A stretch of DNA of 19,457 nucleotides from Rikenellaceae bacterium (GTDB lineage: Bacteria > Bacteroidota > Bacteroidia > Bacteroidales > UBA932). Below, piece by piece: positions 1 to 8,650 of the stretch (positions are counted from its first letter, which is position 1; the number at the start of each line of letters is the position of its first letter). A model generated the notes under the pieces. The model was given only the letters and a program-made list of their open reading frames with translations, had not been told where the DNA came from and searched no databases. The position numbers and the translations under genes are program-made. The DNA lies in contig CAAFZB010000007.1 of NCBI GenBank assembly GCA_900767405.1, forward strand, positions 1 through 19,457, in the 5' to 3' direction.

Positions 1-147
1 CAGAAAGTCCACCGCGTGACAGGCTTCCCCGAGAAGACGGCCGCCGCCTCTTTCCGGATCCTGTGTCCAATGATTCAGCGGGATATATCCCGCGTTGAAA
101 GTGTAATGCATCGCGAGCGGCTCCGGACAGGAATCAAAGGCTTTCCG
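1..147 (-). CDS. Gfo/Idh/MocA family oxidoreductase, internal fragment
   Basis: Read on the minus strand in frame with base 1, this stretch encodes KAFDSCPEPLAMHY, FNAGYIPLNHWTQDPE, then GGGRLLGEACHAVDFL. That is the start of the C-terminal domain of NAD(P)-dependent sugar dehydrogenases of the Gfo/Idh/MocA family; the GE-x-CH-x-x-D signature contains the family's active-site histidine. It continues past the left edge. The N-terminal Rossmann domain, which should lie at higher coordinates, is missing: the frame stays open only to a stop at 235-237, there is no ATG, and the residues encoded beyond about 147 do not resemble the family. The substrate cannot be told. Sisters of this sequence often act on nucleotide sugars or inositols (family knowledge). 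The gene appears cut where the TPR gene begins. Confidence 0.82.
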
Positions 148-154
148 TGAAGCG

Positions 155-3016
155 TTGTCATTATACGACAGCGGTATGTATGACGGAGCCCGGGCGGCTT
201 TCGAAGCTTTGGGCAAGTCTATGCTGTACGAAGGCTACGCTACCCTTTGCGCAGGAAAACTTAATGCTCCCGACTATCCGAGCCTTCTCGAAGCCTATCT
301 CAAGGAATATCCGGCTTCTTCACTCTCATCCTGGCTCAATTATCAGTATGCTCTTAATCTGTTCGACGAACTCAAGTACGAAGAAGCCTCACAGAGGTTC
401 ACGATGGTAAGGCAGAACCATATCGGAGAAAGCGAACAGGCTCAGTACGTGTTCAAGTGCGGTTTCAGCCATTTTGCTCTTGGACGTTATCCCGAAGCGA
501 AAAAGCGCTTCCTGGAACTTGAGAAGATGCCTGTTTGCCAGTATTCTTCTCCTGCCCGTTTTGCTATGGGATTTATGAATTATACCGAGAGCAATTTCCG
601 TGAGGCTCTGGACTGGTTCGCGAAATGTGTGAACGATCCCCGTTTTACGGAACTTGCAAGTTTCTATACCGTCGACTCCCGTTTTATGCTCAAGGATTAT
701 CCCTATGTGGTGGACAAGGGTGTCGAACTTTTCTACAGGATTCCTTCCGAAAGGCAGATGCATCTATCCAGAATAATATCAGAATCCTATCTCGTTCTTG
801 GAGACAATGACAAGGCCAGGGAGTTCTATGACAAGGGAGCCGCTATGCAGGGCAGGATGAAAGACTCCGATTATTTTTACGCCGGTTCCGTTATGTATGC
901 CGTAAAAGACTATGCCGGAGCCATAGAGAATTTCACCAAAATCAAGGATCACAGTGATTCGCTTTGGCAGATTGCTTCCTATCAGCTAGGCAACTCATAC
1001 ATCCAGACTAGGAACAAGGTGGCCGCCCTGGAGTCCTTCAGGGATGCCTCACATCTCACTTACGACAGGGAGATTCAGGAGGATGCTTCTTTCAACCACG
1101 CGAAACTTGCTTTCGACCTCAATACCGACGGCTCATATTTCGAGGAATATCTCAAGAAATATTCTACGTCCCGCAAGGGTGAACAGATATATGGATATAT
1201 GGCTGTGGCAAGACTTGCAAACAGGGATTATGCCGGTGCCATCGATGCTTATGACAAGATTGCAAATCCCGATTTCGAGCAGGACCGGAATTACCTCAAG
1301 GCTAACTATCTCCGCGCCAACCAGCTGGTGAGCGCCGGGGCCTACAGCGATGCAATCCCTTACCTTAATTCCGCGACTTTGGGCCTGAGCGGCAACGACC
1401 CTTTCTGCCAGCTTTCGAAATTCTGGCTCGGCGAATGCCAGTACCGTCTCGGTAATTATAAGGATGCATATTCGACATTCAACAGTCTTTATAATCTTTC
1501 TGCCCTGGACGGCATGCCCGAAGGCAATATCCTACCGTACAACATCGCTTACTCTGCCTTCAAGATGGGAAATTACGACAGCGCGGCCAAGTGGTTCGAC
1601 CGAAGCCTTCCTTATCTTGATTCCAATCTGCAGAAGGATGCCAGAAACCGCAGGGCAGACTGTGATATGGCCAGGAAGGATTATAAAGCGGCAATCGCCT
1701 CCTATCAGAAATCGATAGATGCAAAATCGGGCGGGAAGGACATTTATCCTTATTACCAGATGGCTGTCGCCTACGGTCTTCTGGGTAAGAAAGACAAGAA
1801 GGTTGAAACCCTCACTAAGGTCAAATCCTACCCCGTATCCACTCCGTATTATGCCGATGCAATGTACGAGCTTGGCAGGACTTACCTGGATATGTCAAAG
1901 AACGACAAGGCCATCGAGGTCTTCAAGAGCCTGGGAAATAATCCGCCTTCTAAGCTGGATGAGGCCCGTGCCCTCGTGGGGATGGGTATGGCGTATGTCA
2001 ATATGAAGAAAACCGACAGCGCCTTGTCCTGTTATAAGAAAGTCATAAGTGAATTCCCCGGCAGCGAATATGCCCAGGATGCTCTGTTGGCGATAGAATC
2101 CGTCTATGCCGGGAAGGGCACTCCCGAGAAATATGTCGAGTACGTCGAGTCCAACGGTCTTGCGGCAGGAAAGACTGTCGAAGAAAAGGAAAAGCTTTAT
2201 TTCAGCGCGGCCCAGCAGAATTATCTTTCGGGCAACTATGAGCAGGCCCGTGCATCATTCCAGAAATATATTTCGGAGTTTCCTTCGGGCAAGTCCATTG
2301 CCCAGGCCTGGTATTTTCTGGGAGAGAGCAACAGGAACATCGGGGACAAGCTGGCGGCCTGCGACAATTTCAAGATGGCTTCGCAGCTCTCTTCCGAAGG
2401 GACATATCTCGAGATGAGCCTTATAGGTTTCGGCCAGACCAGCCTGGAACTTGAACGCTTCGAGGATGCCTACAATTCTTTCAACAAGCTTTATGGTGCA
2501 ACCACATATCAGGAGCGCAGGACTCTTGCTCTTAACGGTATGATGCAGAGCGCCTACCGTGCCAGGATGTATGTGGAGGCAATCTCTGCCGCACGTCTTC
2601 TGGACAACGGAGAGGTTTCCACCCGGTATATCCTTGCCAAGTCCCTGCTCAGTGTAAGCCGCAGAGACGAGGCTCTGGCAGAGTTCGGGAAGCTCTCCAA
2701 GGATTCTCCTTCTACTCCCGAGGGCGCCGAGGCCAATGTCATACTTATCCAGGACTGCTTTGACAAGGGTCAGTTCGAAAAGGTAAGCGATATGGTTTAC
2801 GCCTTCTCTCCCAAGGCCGGAGACCAGAATTACTATCTGGCCAAAGCATTCCTTATACTCGGTGACTCTTTTGTGGAACTTGGCAATATCAACCAGGCCA
2901 TAGCCACTTACGAGAGTGTAAGGGACGGTTACAGCTCAGATGATTCATCAGATGATATCCAAACCCTTGCAGCCGAAAAACTTGCCAGGGCCAACTCATT
3001 GAAAAAGAAGTTATGA
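155..3016 (+). CDS. Large tetratricopeptide-repeat protein, 5' end missing
   Basis: About 953 residues made almost wholly of TPR-like helical pairs: repeats of the type Y-x-x-A-x-x-x-F with A/G-x-x-Y/F spacing run from LYDSGMYDGARAAF at the start to NINQAIATYESV near the end. There are no catalytic motifs. Proteins of this type, about 1000 residues with an N-terminal signal peptide, occur widely in Bacteroidales and presumably scaffold protein contacts in the periplasm (inference). Here no signal peptide is encoded. TTG at 155 is the first usable start codon, but the frame is open back to a stop at 104-106 and already reads ESKAFREALSLYDSG from 131, so the true N-terminus has probably been lost at the junction near 131-150. 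Its stop overlaps the next start (ATGA at 3013-3016), so it is translationally coupled to the barrel protein. The family call is firm; the start is not. Confidence 0.85.
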   Translation: MSLYDSGMYDGARAAFEALGKSMLYEGYATLCAGKLNAPDYPSLLEAYLKEYPASSLSSWLNYQYALNLFDELKYEEASQRFTMVRQNHIGESEQAQYVFKCGFSHFALGRYPEAKKRFLELEKMPVCQYSSPARFAMGFMNYTESNFREALDWFAKCVNDPRFTELASFYTVDSRFMLKDYPYVVDKGVELFYRIPSERQMHLSRIISESYLVLGDNDKAREFYDKGAAMQGRMKDSDYFYAGSVMYAVKDYAGAIENFTKIKDHSDSLWQIASYQLGNSYIQTRNKVAALESFRDASHLTYDREIQEDASFNHAKLAFDLNTDGSYFEEYLKKYSTSRKGEQIYGYMAVARLANRDYAGAIDAYDKIANPDFEQDRNYLKANYLRANQLVSAGAYSDAIPYLNSATLGLSGNDPFCQLSKFWLGECQYRLGNYKDAYSTFNSLYNLSALDGMPEGNILPYNIAYSAFKMGNYDSAAKWFDRSLPYLDSNLQKDARNRRADCDMARKDYKAAIASYQKSIDAKSGGKDIYPYYQMAVAYGLLGKKDKKVETLTKVKSYPVSTPYYADAMYELGRTYLDMSKNDKAIEVFKSLGNNPPSKLDEARALVGMGMAYVNMKKTDSALSCYKKVISEFPGSEYAQDALLAIESVYAGKGTPEKYVEYVESNGLAAGKTVEEKEKLYFSAAQQNYLSGNYEQARASFQKYISEFPSGKSIAQAWYFLGESNRNIGDKLAACDNFKMASQLSSEGTYLEMSLIGFGQTSLELERFEDAYNSFNKLYGATTYQERRTLALNGMMQSAYRARMYVEAISAARLLDNGEVSTRYILAKSLLSVSRRDEALAEFGKLSKDSPSTPEGAEANVILIQDCFDKGQFEKVSDMVYAFSPKAGDQNYYLAKAFLILGDSFVELGNINQAIATYESVRDGYSSDDSSDDIQTLAAEKLARANSLKKKL

Positions 3017-4590
3017 AACGCTGTATAATTTCATTGATTTCCGTTCTTTTCTGCCTTGGCTCATATGCCCAGAAACTGAACTCCACCGTAGACGTTTCGA
3101 ACGATTATCTTTCGTCCTTCGGAGCATTTTCAAAGTCGGATATCGCTATGTGCATTCCCGACTCACTGCTCCAGTTTAACAAGGATTTCGACTATACCGT
3201 ATTCGAGAATCCGTTCAAGGGTTCCTACGAATTCTCGCCTTATTCTGTCCAGCTCAAACCCGAGGCGGGGGATTACGGCGTACGCAGGTTCTATTTGAGG
3301 GCGGGTGCCGGATGGCAGATGTATCCCGTACTCGACGCCGTGTATTCTCCCGAGCTTAAAGACAATCCTGCTCTTAAATTGAGCGTTTATCAGAAAGGCG
3401 GTGGATTCTTTGGAAAATACTGCAATTCAAACGGAGAGAAACTGGACGACAACTATCTCAACCTCAGTGAACGGTTCGGATCTGTCATACATTACGACAC
3501 CAAAGGTATGAGTCTACGTTTTGATGCCGCTTATGACGGAGTGTACGGCGGTGTTGTCTCGGATCCGACTCTTATGCACGGTGCAGATGTGAGCCTTGAT
3601 TTGCGTACTCTTGGCAACAGGTTCTTTGCCTATAGGCTCAAGCTTGACTACGAATTCTCCAGTGTGAGGAAGGTGAATGAAAATTATGCCGATATGCTTA
3701 TGACCCTGGAACCTAAGACAAGGAAGGCTTTGAGCTTTCCTTTCGATATAAGGGCGCAGTACACGGGAGGAAAATATCTTGCCAGCGTTATCCCTCACAT
3801 AAGACTCAGATACAGCTGGGTTGACCTGACAATAGGAGCCAAGCTGACATATTGGAACGGCGGTGAAAAGAAATTCAAGATAAACCCTGACGTACACGTC
3901 AGTTTCAATGTTAAGGACGCCGCTACCATTTATCTTGACGCCGATGGCGGGCAGAATTTCATAAGCACTGGCGAAGTGCTTCATTACAACCCCCAGATTA
4001 CGGCTCCTTCCTTTACACATTGCGATGAAACCGCGCGTTTCAACGCAGGTGTCAGGGGCCGCATTGCCGGGTCTTTCGAATATGACGTAAACGGAGGTTT
4101 CACATTCTATAACGAGGCCCCTCTGGATTATCTCATCCAGCCCGAATCGGGCTCTCTGAATGTCGTATGCCTGAATCTCGTGAAATACAATCTTGCATAT
4201 GCCAATGCCGTGCTCTCATATAAAAGCGAGCGTTTGGACGTCGATGCCGGTCTGCATTACCGCTTTACAAACCTCCAAAGCGATTTCAAGGCATTCGACC
4301 TTCCTATGTTCAGCGGTAGCCTCAGGATTACATATAACTGGCAGAAAAGAATCTATGTCGGGGTTGGAGCCGAAGGGTCGTCGGAACGTGCCGGCGCTTA
4401 CATAAACAAGACTACCCGTTCTTATCTGCCCTGGTATGTCGACCTTGGAGCATCGGCCGAATACCGTATCACCCGCGAGTTCGGAGTATGGGTAAGAGGA
4501 ACCAACCTGCTTAACCGCACAATAATGAGAAGACCTCTTTACGTCGAGAAAGGCATCAATGTAACGGGAGGCATAAGTTTGAATTTTTAA
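3013..4590 (+). CDS. Plugless TonB-receptor-like outer-membrane beta-barrel protein
   Basis: The 525-residue product begins with a clear signal peptide (MKRCIISLISVLFCLGSYAQ). The rest is alternating aromatic/polar beta-strand sequence, with the last strands resembling the C-terminal strands of TonB-dependent receptors (VWVRGTNLLNRTIMRRP) and a final phenylalanine, the usual signal for BAM-mediated outer-membrane insertion. No TonB box and no plug domain are visible, and the length is well under the 700 or more residues of true receptors, so it is probably a barrel without TonB-driven transport. It is joined to the TPR gene by a 4-base ATGA overlap, which suggests the two proteins work together. 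gyrB follows after 17 bases. The ligand is unknown. Confidence 0.8.
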   Translation: MKRCIISLISVLFCLGSYAQKLNSTVDVSNDYLSSFGAFSKSDIAMCIPDSLLQFNKDFDYTVFENPFKGSYEFSPYSVQLKPEAGDYGVRRFYLRAGAGWQMYPVLDAVYSPELKDNPALKLSVYQKGGGFFGKYCNSNGEKLDDNYLNLSERFGSVIHYDTKGMSLRFDAAYDGVYGGVVSDPTLMHGADVSLDLRTLGNRFFAYRLKLDYEFSSVRKVNENYADMLMTLEPKTRKALSFPFDIRAQYTGGKYLASVIPHIRLRYSWVDLTIGAKLTYWNGGEKKFKINPDVHVSFNVKDAATIYLDADGGQNFISTGEVLHYNPQITAPSFTHCDETARFNAGVRGRIAGSFEYDVNGGFTFYNEAPLDYLIQPESGSLNVVCLNLVKYNLAYANAVLSYKSERLDVDAGLHYRFTNLQSDFKAFDLPMFSGSLRITYNWQKRIYVGVGAEGSSERAGAYINKTTRSYLPWYVDLGASAEYRITREFGVWVRGTNLLNRTIMRRPLYVEKGINVTGGISLNF

Positions 4591-4607
4591 TTATTGATAT
4601 AGAGAAA

Positions 4608-6620
4608 ATGTTAGAACAAGAAGAGAAGAAGATGGCGGAAGAACAGTATTCCGCATCGAGTATCCAGGTGCTGGAAGGTCTGGAGGCCGTAAGAAAACGT
4701 CCGTCGATGTATATCGGAGACATCTCCGAAAGAGGACTTCATCATCTGGTTTATGAAGTGGTTGACAACTGTATAGATGAGGCAATGGCCGGGTTCTGCG
4801 ATACCGTTGACGTAAAGATTCTGGATGGAAATTTCATCAGGGTTCAGGACAATGGCCGTGGAATCCCTACAGGAATGCACGAAAAGGAACACCGTTCCGC
4901 TTTGGAGGTCGTACTTACGGTGCTTCACGCCGGAGGTAAGTTCAACAAGAACAGCTACAAAGTTTCCGGAGGACTTCACGGTGTGGGTGTAAGCTGTGTA
5001 AATGCGCTTTCTGATTCGCTTACCGCCGAAGTCCATCGCGAAGGTAAAATTTTCATCCAGCATTATTCCAAGGGAAAACCTCTTGATAGCGTTGCTGTCA
5101 CCGGCGAATGCGACGATACCGGTACAATCATAACCTTCCATCCCGATCCCGAGATTTTCGTTCAGACGACAGAGTACAAGTACGATACCCTTGCGGCCCG
5201 TCTGCGTGAACTTTCATTCCTCAACAGCGGTATCCGCATAAAGCTGACCGACGAAAGGACTATGGTAGACGAATTCGTGAAGGACCCCGAATCCGGGGAA
5301 AGCAAGGCAACCGGGAAAAAGATTTTCCGTCAGGACGTGTTCTATTCAAAGAAGGGGCTTCAGGAATTCATCGAGTATCTCGATGCCGGCGCCCAGCATC
5401 TCATTCCCGAGCCTGTATGCGTCAACTCCGACAAAATTATCCCTATTGACATTGCAATGCAGTACAATAACGGGTACTCCGAGAAGATTTACTCTTATGT
5501 AAACAATATCAACACAATAGAAGGTGGTACCCATCTTCAGGGTTTCAAGATGGGACTTTCCCGTTCTTTGAAGAACTATGCCGACAAAAATAACCTGCTT
5601 GCAAAACTTAAGGATCCCCTCGCTCCCGAGGATTTCCGTGAAGGACTTACCGCCGTGGTCTCTGTAAAAGTTGCCGAACCGCAGTTCGAAGGTCAGACCA
5701 AGACAAAACTCGGCAATACTGAAGTCACCTCTGCAGTTTCCCAGGCTACCGCAGCGGCGGTTGATATGTATCTTGAGGAGCATCCCAAAGAAGCCAAGAT
5801 GATTATTGAGAAGATAGTCCTTGCCGCTACCGCCAGAAGCGCAGCCCGCAAAGCCCGTGAAATGGTTCAGCGCAAGTCTCCTCTGGGCGGCGTGGGAATG
5901 CCGGGCAAACTTGCCGACTGCTCGGAGAAGGATCCCGAAAGATGCGAGCTTTTCCTTGTGGAGGGAGATTCCGCAGGCGGTACTGCAAAGCAGGGCCGCG
6001 ACCGTCGCACACAGGCAATCCTTCCGCTCAGGGGTAAGATTCTCAATGTCGAGAAGGCCGCCGACGGACGCGCATTCGACAGTCAGGAAATTCAGAATAT
6101 CTATACCGCTCTTGGAGTGAGGGTGGCCGAAGAGGATGAATCGGGCGAAAAGCATATGGACCTATCAAAGCTCCGTTACCATAAAGTTATTATTATGACG
6201 GATGCCGATGTGGACGGTTCTCACATCGCCTGCCTTATCCTTACTTTCTTCTTCCGTTATATGTTTGACCTCATCAAGAACGGATATGTGTATCTGGCAA
6301 CCCCTCCTCTATACAAGGTTTCAAAGGGTAAGGAGGAAGTCTACTGCTGGACGGAGGAACAGAGGGAGGAAGCTGCAATGCGCTTTGGCAAAGGCTCCGA
6401 CAAGGGCTATACCATCCAGCGCTACAAAGGTCTGGGTGAAATGAGTGACGAACAACTGTGGGCAACCACTCTTGATCCTGAGCGCAGACGTCTGCGCAAG
6501 ATTACAATCGAGAATGCAGTTCAGGCAGAACGTACATTCTCTATGCTGATGGGTGAGGACGTTCCGCCCCGCCGTCAGTTCATCGAAGAAAACGCACATT
6601 ACGCTAACATTGACGCTTGA
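4608..6620 (+). CDS. gyrB: DNA gyrase subunit B
   Basis: The 670-residue ATPase subunit of DNA gyrase introduces negative supercoils together with GyrA. Visible parts: GHKL ATPase domain with the N box EVVDNCIDEAMAG (about 50-62), DNGRGIP (81-87) and the lid GGLHGVGVSCVNALS (121-135); transducer domain with QTKTKLGN; TOPRIM domain with LFLVEGDSAGG (about 448-458) and DADVDGSH (about 532-539); C-terminal tail with YKGLGEM and LDPERRRLR. Length is normal for the short, Gram-positive-like GyrB form lacking the long proteobacterial insertion. ParE is a possible alternative, but overall layout fits GyrB. ATG at 4608 gives MLEQEEKKMAEEQ; the second ATG at 4632 (MAEEQYSASSIQ) fits homologues equally well. 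The next gene starts two bases after its stop. Confidence 0.95.
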   Translation: MLEQEEKKMAEEQYSASSIQVLEGLEAVRKRPSMYIGDISERGLHHLVYEVVDNCIDEAMAGFCDTVDVKILDGNFIRVQDNGRGIPTGMHEKEHRSALEVVLTVLHAGGKFNKNSYKVSGGLHGVGVSCVNALSDSLTAEVHREGKIFIQHYSKGKPLDSVAVTGECDDTGTIITFHPDPEIFVQTTEYKYDTLAARLRELSFLNSGIRIKLTDERTMVDEFVKDPESGESKATGKKIFRQDVFYSKKGLQEFIEYLDAGAQHLIPEPVCVNSDKIIPIDIAMQYNNGYSEKIYSYVNNINTIEGGTHLQGFKMGLSRSLKNYADKNNLLAKLKDPLAPEDFREGLTAVVSVKVAEPQFEGQTKTKLGNTEVTSAVSQATAAAVDMYLEEHPKEAKMIIEKIVLAATARSAARKAREMVQRKSPLGGVGMPGKLADCSEKDPERCELFLVEGDSAGGTAKQGRDRRTQAILPLRGKILNVEKAADGRAFDSQEIQNIYTALGVRVAEEDESGEKHMDLSKLRYHKVIIMTDADVDGSHIACLILTFFFRYMFDLIKNGYVYLATPPLYKVSKGKEEVYCWTEEQREEAAMRFGKGSDKGYTIQRYKGLGEMSDEQLWATTLDPERRRLRKITIENAVQAERTFSMLMGEDVPPRRQFIEENAHYANIDA

Positions 6621-6622
6621 TT

Positions 6623-8641
6623 ATGAACAAAGTATCCGAGTATGTCAGGATTGGAATCCCTCTGTTTGTGTCGGGAATCATTCTTTTGATGACCCTTCCC
6701 CGCACGGCGAATTTCCCGTACAACTACAAGAAAGGAACTACCTGGAAATATGAGAACCTTGTTTCCCAGTTCGATTTCCCAATACTGAAGACTCAGGAAC
6801 AGATTCTTAAGGAAGAGGTCGAGATGTCTTCCCTTGTTGTTCCTTATTTCAAATATAATGAGGAAGTTCCAAAGTCTGCAATTTCAAAGGTGCAGGCTAT
6901 GGAACTTGACGTACTGGACCCTTACAGGGAAGTGCTTGTATCTTCCCTTAAGAATATTTATTCAAAAGGTGTCCTCCCCGACAAGGAAATCACATCTTCT
7001 CTTGTTTATATTCAGAAAGACAAGAGGGCGGTTAAGTATCCTTCGACTGAAATACTGCAGATAACCAGAGCCCGCAGACTTCTGACTGCAAACATCGAAT
7101 CCGTTTCTACGTTCTCCAACGTGGATTCGCTGCTCAGACTGTCCGGAGTTTCAGATCTGATTGTCTCGAATCTCGTCTTTGACGAGCAGGCGACGGCACA
7201 GCTTGCGGGAGAGAGTATCGACGAAGTTTCTCCTACATCCGGATTTATCCCCGCAGGCCAGCTCATTGTATCGAAAGGAGAGATTGTCACCGCCGAGGTT
7301 GCACAGATTCTCGATTCTTACAAGGATGAATTCAACAACAGTGTCGGCTACAGCCGGAACCGTATCCTTCTATGGCTCTCGGGAATCGTCATCGTACTTA
7401 TTTTCCTCTCACTGCTGGTGATTTCGGTATTGTTCGAAGACAGCGGTTTTACGAAGGACAACCGTTCTTCGCTTTTCGTGCTTTCGGTTTTCACAATAGC
7501 TTCTTTTGTTTCTCTGCTGCTTATAAAGCTCAAGCTCGAACAGTACCTTTTTATGGTTCCGTTTACGCTTACGGCCCTGTGGCTGAAGTCATTCTTCAGG
7601 AATTCCTTCAGTTTTGTTGTTTATGCGATGTCGTTGCTGCCGTTGCTTGTATTCGCCCATTCCGGTCTGTCACTTTATATTGTTTTCCTTGTGGGCGGAG
7701 GCATTGCCATCATCTTCTCCGATAAGATGAACAAAGGTTGGAAGCAGTTCCTTCTGTCACTTATTGTCTGCGCCGGTATGCTTTTGACCTACTGCGCAAT
7801 GAGGTTGCTTGACATTGCAACGGGAAGTTCCCTTCAGACGGTAATATTCCTCACCGTTTCGTCTTTTGCAACCGTGGCGACTTATCCTCTCATATATCTT
7901 TTCGAACGTATTTTCGGACTGGTGTCAAATTCCCGTCTGGAAGAATTGGCCGATACCTCCAACACGCTGCTGCGTGAACTTGAAAAGAAGGCGCCCGGCA
8001 CATTCCAGCACTCTCTTCAGGTCGCTAATATGGCTGATGCCGCTGCAAGGGCAATCGGAGCCAATCATCTTCTGCTCAGAACCGGGGCATTGTACCACGA
8101 TCTTGGAAAGATGAACAACCCGCAGTGCTTCATAGAGAATGAAACCCTGGTAGCCGAAAACACCTCGACAAGGTATCACGAGGGACTGAGCCCCATCCAA
8201 AGTGCAAGGGATATTTCGAAGCACGTTACCGACGGACTTGAGATTGCCGAAAAACACCACGTCCCCTCTATAATCAGGGATTTCATCATAACCCATCACG
8301 GAAAATCCTGTGTGACCTATTTCTTCAACAAATACGTTGAACAGGGCGGCAGCCGTGACGAGAAGAATCTTTTTACCTATGACGGACGCAAGCCGGTGAC
8401 CAAGGAACAGGCTATCCTTATGATCTGCGATGCTGTGGAAGCTGCTTCAAGGACTTTGAAGGATCATTCTCCCGAAGCGTATTCCGCTTTCGTGGACAAG
8501 ATAGCGCACAGCAAGATGGACCAGCTCAATGAGTCTGCCCTTACCCTCAATGAGCTGAATGTGGTGAAGGAAGTCCTTAAGTCTTTCCTTGCCCAGATAT
8601 ATCACGAAAGAATCATTTATCCAAAGAATAAAATCAATTAA
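6623..8641 (+). CDS. 7TM-HD membrane phosphodiesterase, PgpH-type (c-di-AMP)
   Basis: 672 residues. There is an N-terminal membrane anchor (about 10-27, IGIPLFVSGIILLMTLP), an extracytoplasmic 7TMR-HDED-type domain to about 235, a block of seven hydrophobic segments (about 245-435), then a cytosolic HD domain. The metal ligands are visible as H463 (FQHSLQVANMAD), H492-D493 (LYHDLGK), the pair in AEKHH, then ITHHGK and the late aspartate of DAVEAASR. This order is that of Listeria PgpH, which hydrolyses cyclic di-AMP to pApA (family knowledge), so a role in c-di-AMP breakdown is inferred. ATG at 6623 is preferred to the in-frame TTG at 6617, which overlaps the gyrB stop and only adds two residues. 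It lies 2 bases after gyrB and 9 before trigger factor, clearly within one transcript. Confidence 0.88.
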   Translation: MNKVSEYVRIGIPLFVSGIILLMTLPRTANFPYNYKKGTTWKYENLVSQFDFPILKTQEQILKEEVEMSSLVVPYFKYNEEVPKSAISKVQAMELDVLDPYREVLVSSLKNIYSKGVLPDKEITSSLVYIQKDKRAVKYPSTEILQITRARRLLTANIESVSTFSNVDSLLRLSGVSDLIVSNLVFDEQATAQLAGESIDEVSPTSGFIPAGQLIVSKGEIVTAEVAQILDSYKDEFNNSVGYSRNRILLWLSGIVIVLIFLSLLVISVLFEDSGFTKDNRSSLFVLSVFTIASFVSLLLIKLKLEQYLFMVPFTLTALWLKSFFRNSFSFVVYAMSLLPLLVFAHSGLSLYIVFLVGGGIAIIFSDKMNKGWKQFLLSLIVCAGMLLTYCAMRLLDIATGSSLQTVIFLTVSSFATVATYPLIYLFERIFGLVSNSRLEELADTSNTLLRELEKKAPGTFQHSLQVANMADAAARAIGANHLLLRTGALYHDLGKMNNPQCFIENETLVAENTSTRYHEGLSPIQSARDISKHVTDGLEIAEKHHVPSIIRDFIITHHGKSCVTYFFNKYVEQGGSRDEKNLFTYDGRKPVTKEQAILMICDAVEAASRTLKDHSPEAYSAFVDKIAHSKMDQLNESALTLNELNVVKEVLKSFLAQIYHERIIYPKNKIN

Positions 8642-8650
8642 CTTTTAAAT

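Noticed and set aside
5346..6155. Long open frame of 269 codons on the minus strand across gyrB
   Set aside because: It is antisense to the TOPRIM and transducer parts of gyrB, has no recognisable domain and follows from codon bias in the real gene.
6617..6622. TTG start for the HD phosphodiesterase
   Set aside because: It overlaps the gyrB stop and adds only Met-Ile before a good ATG at 6623.
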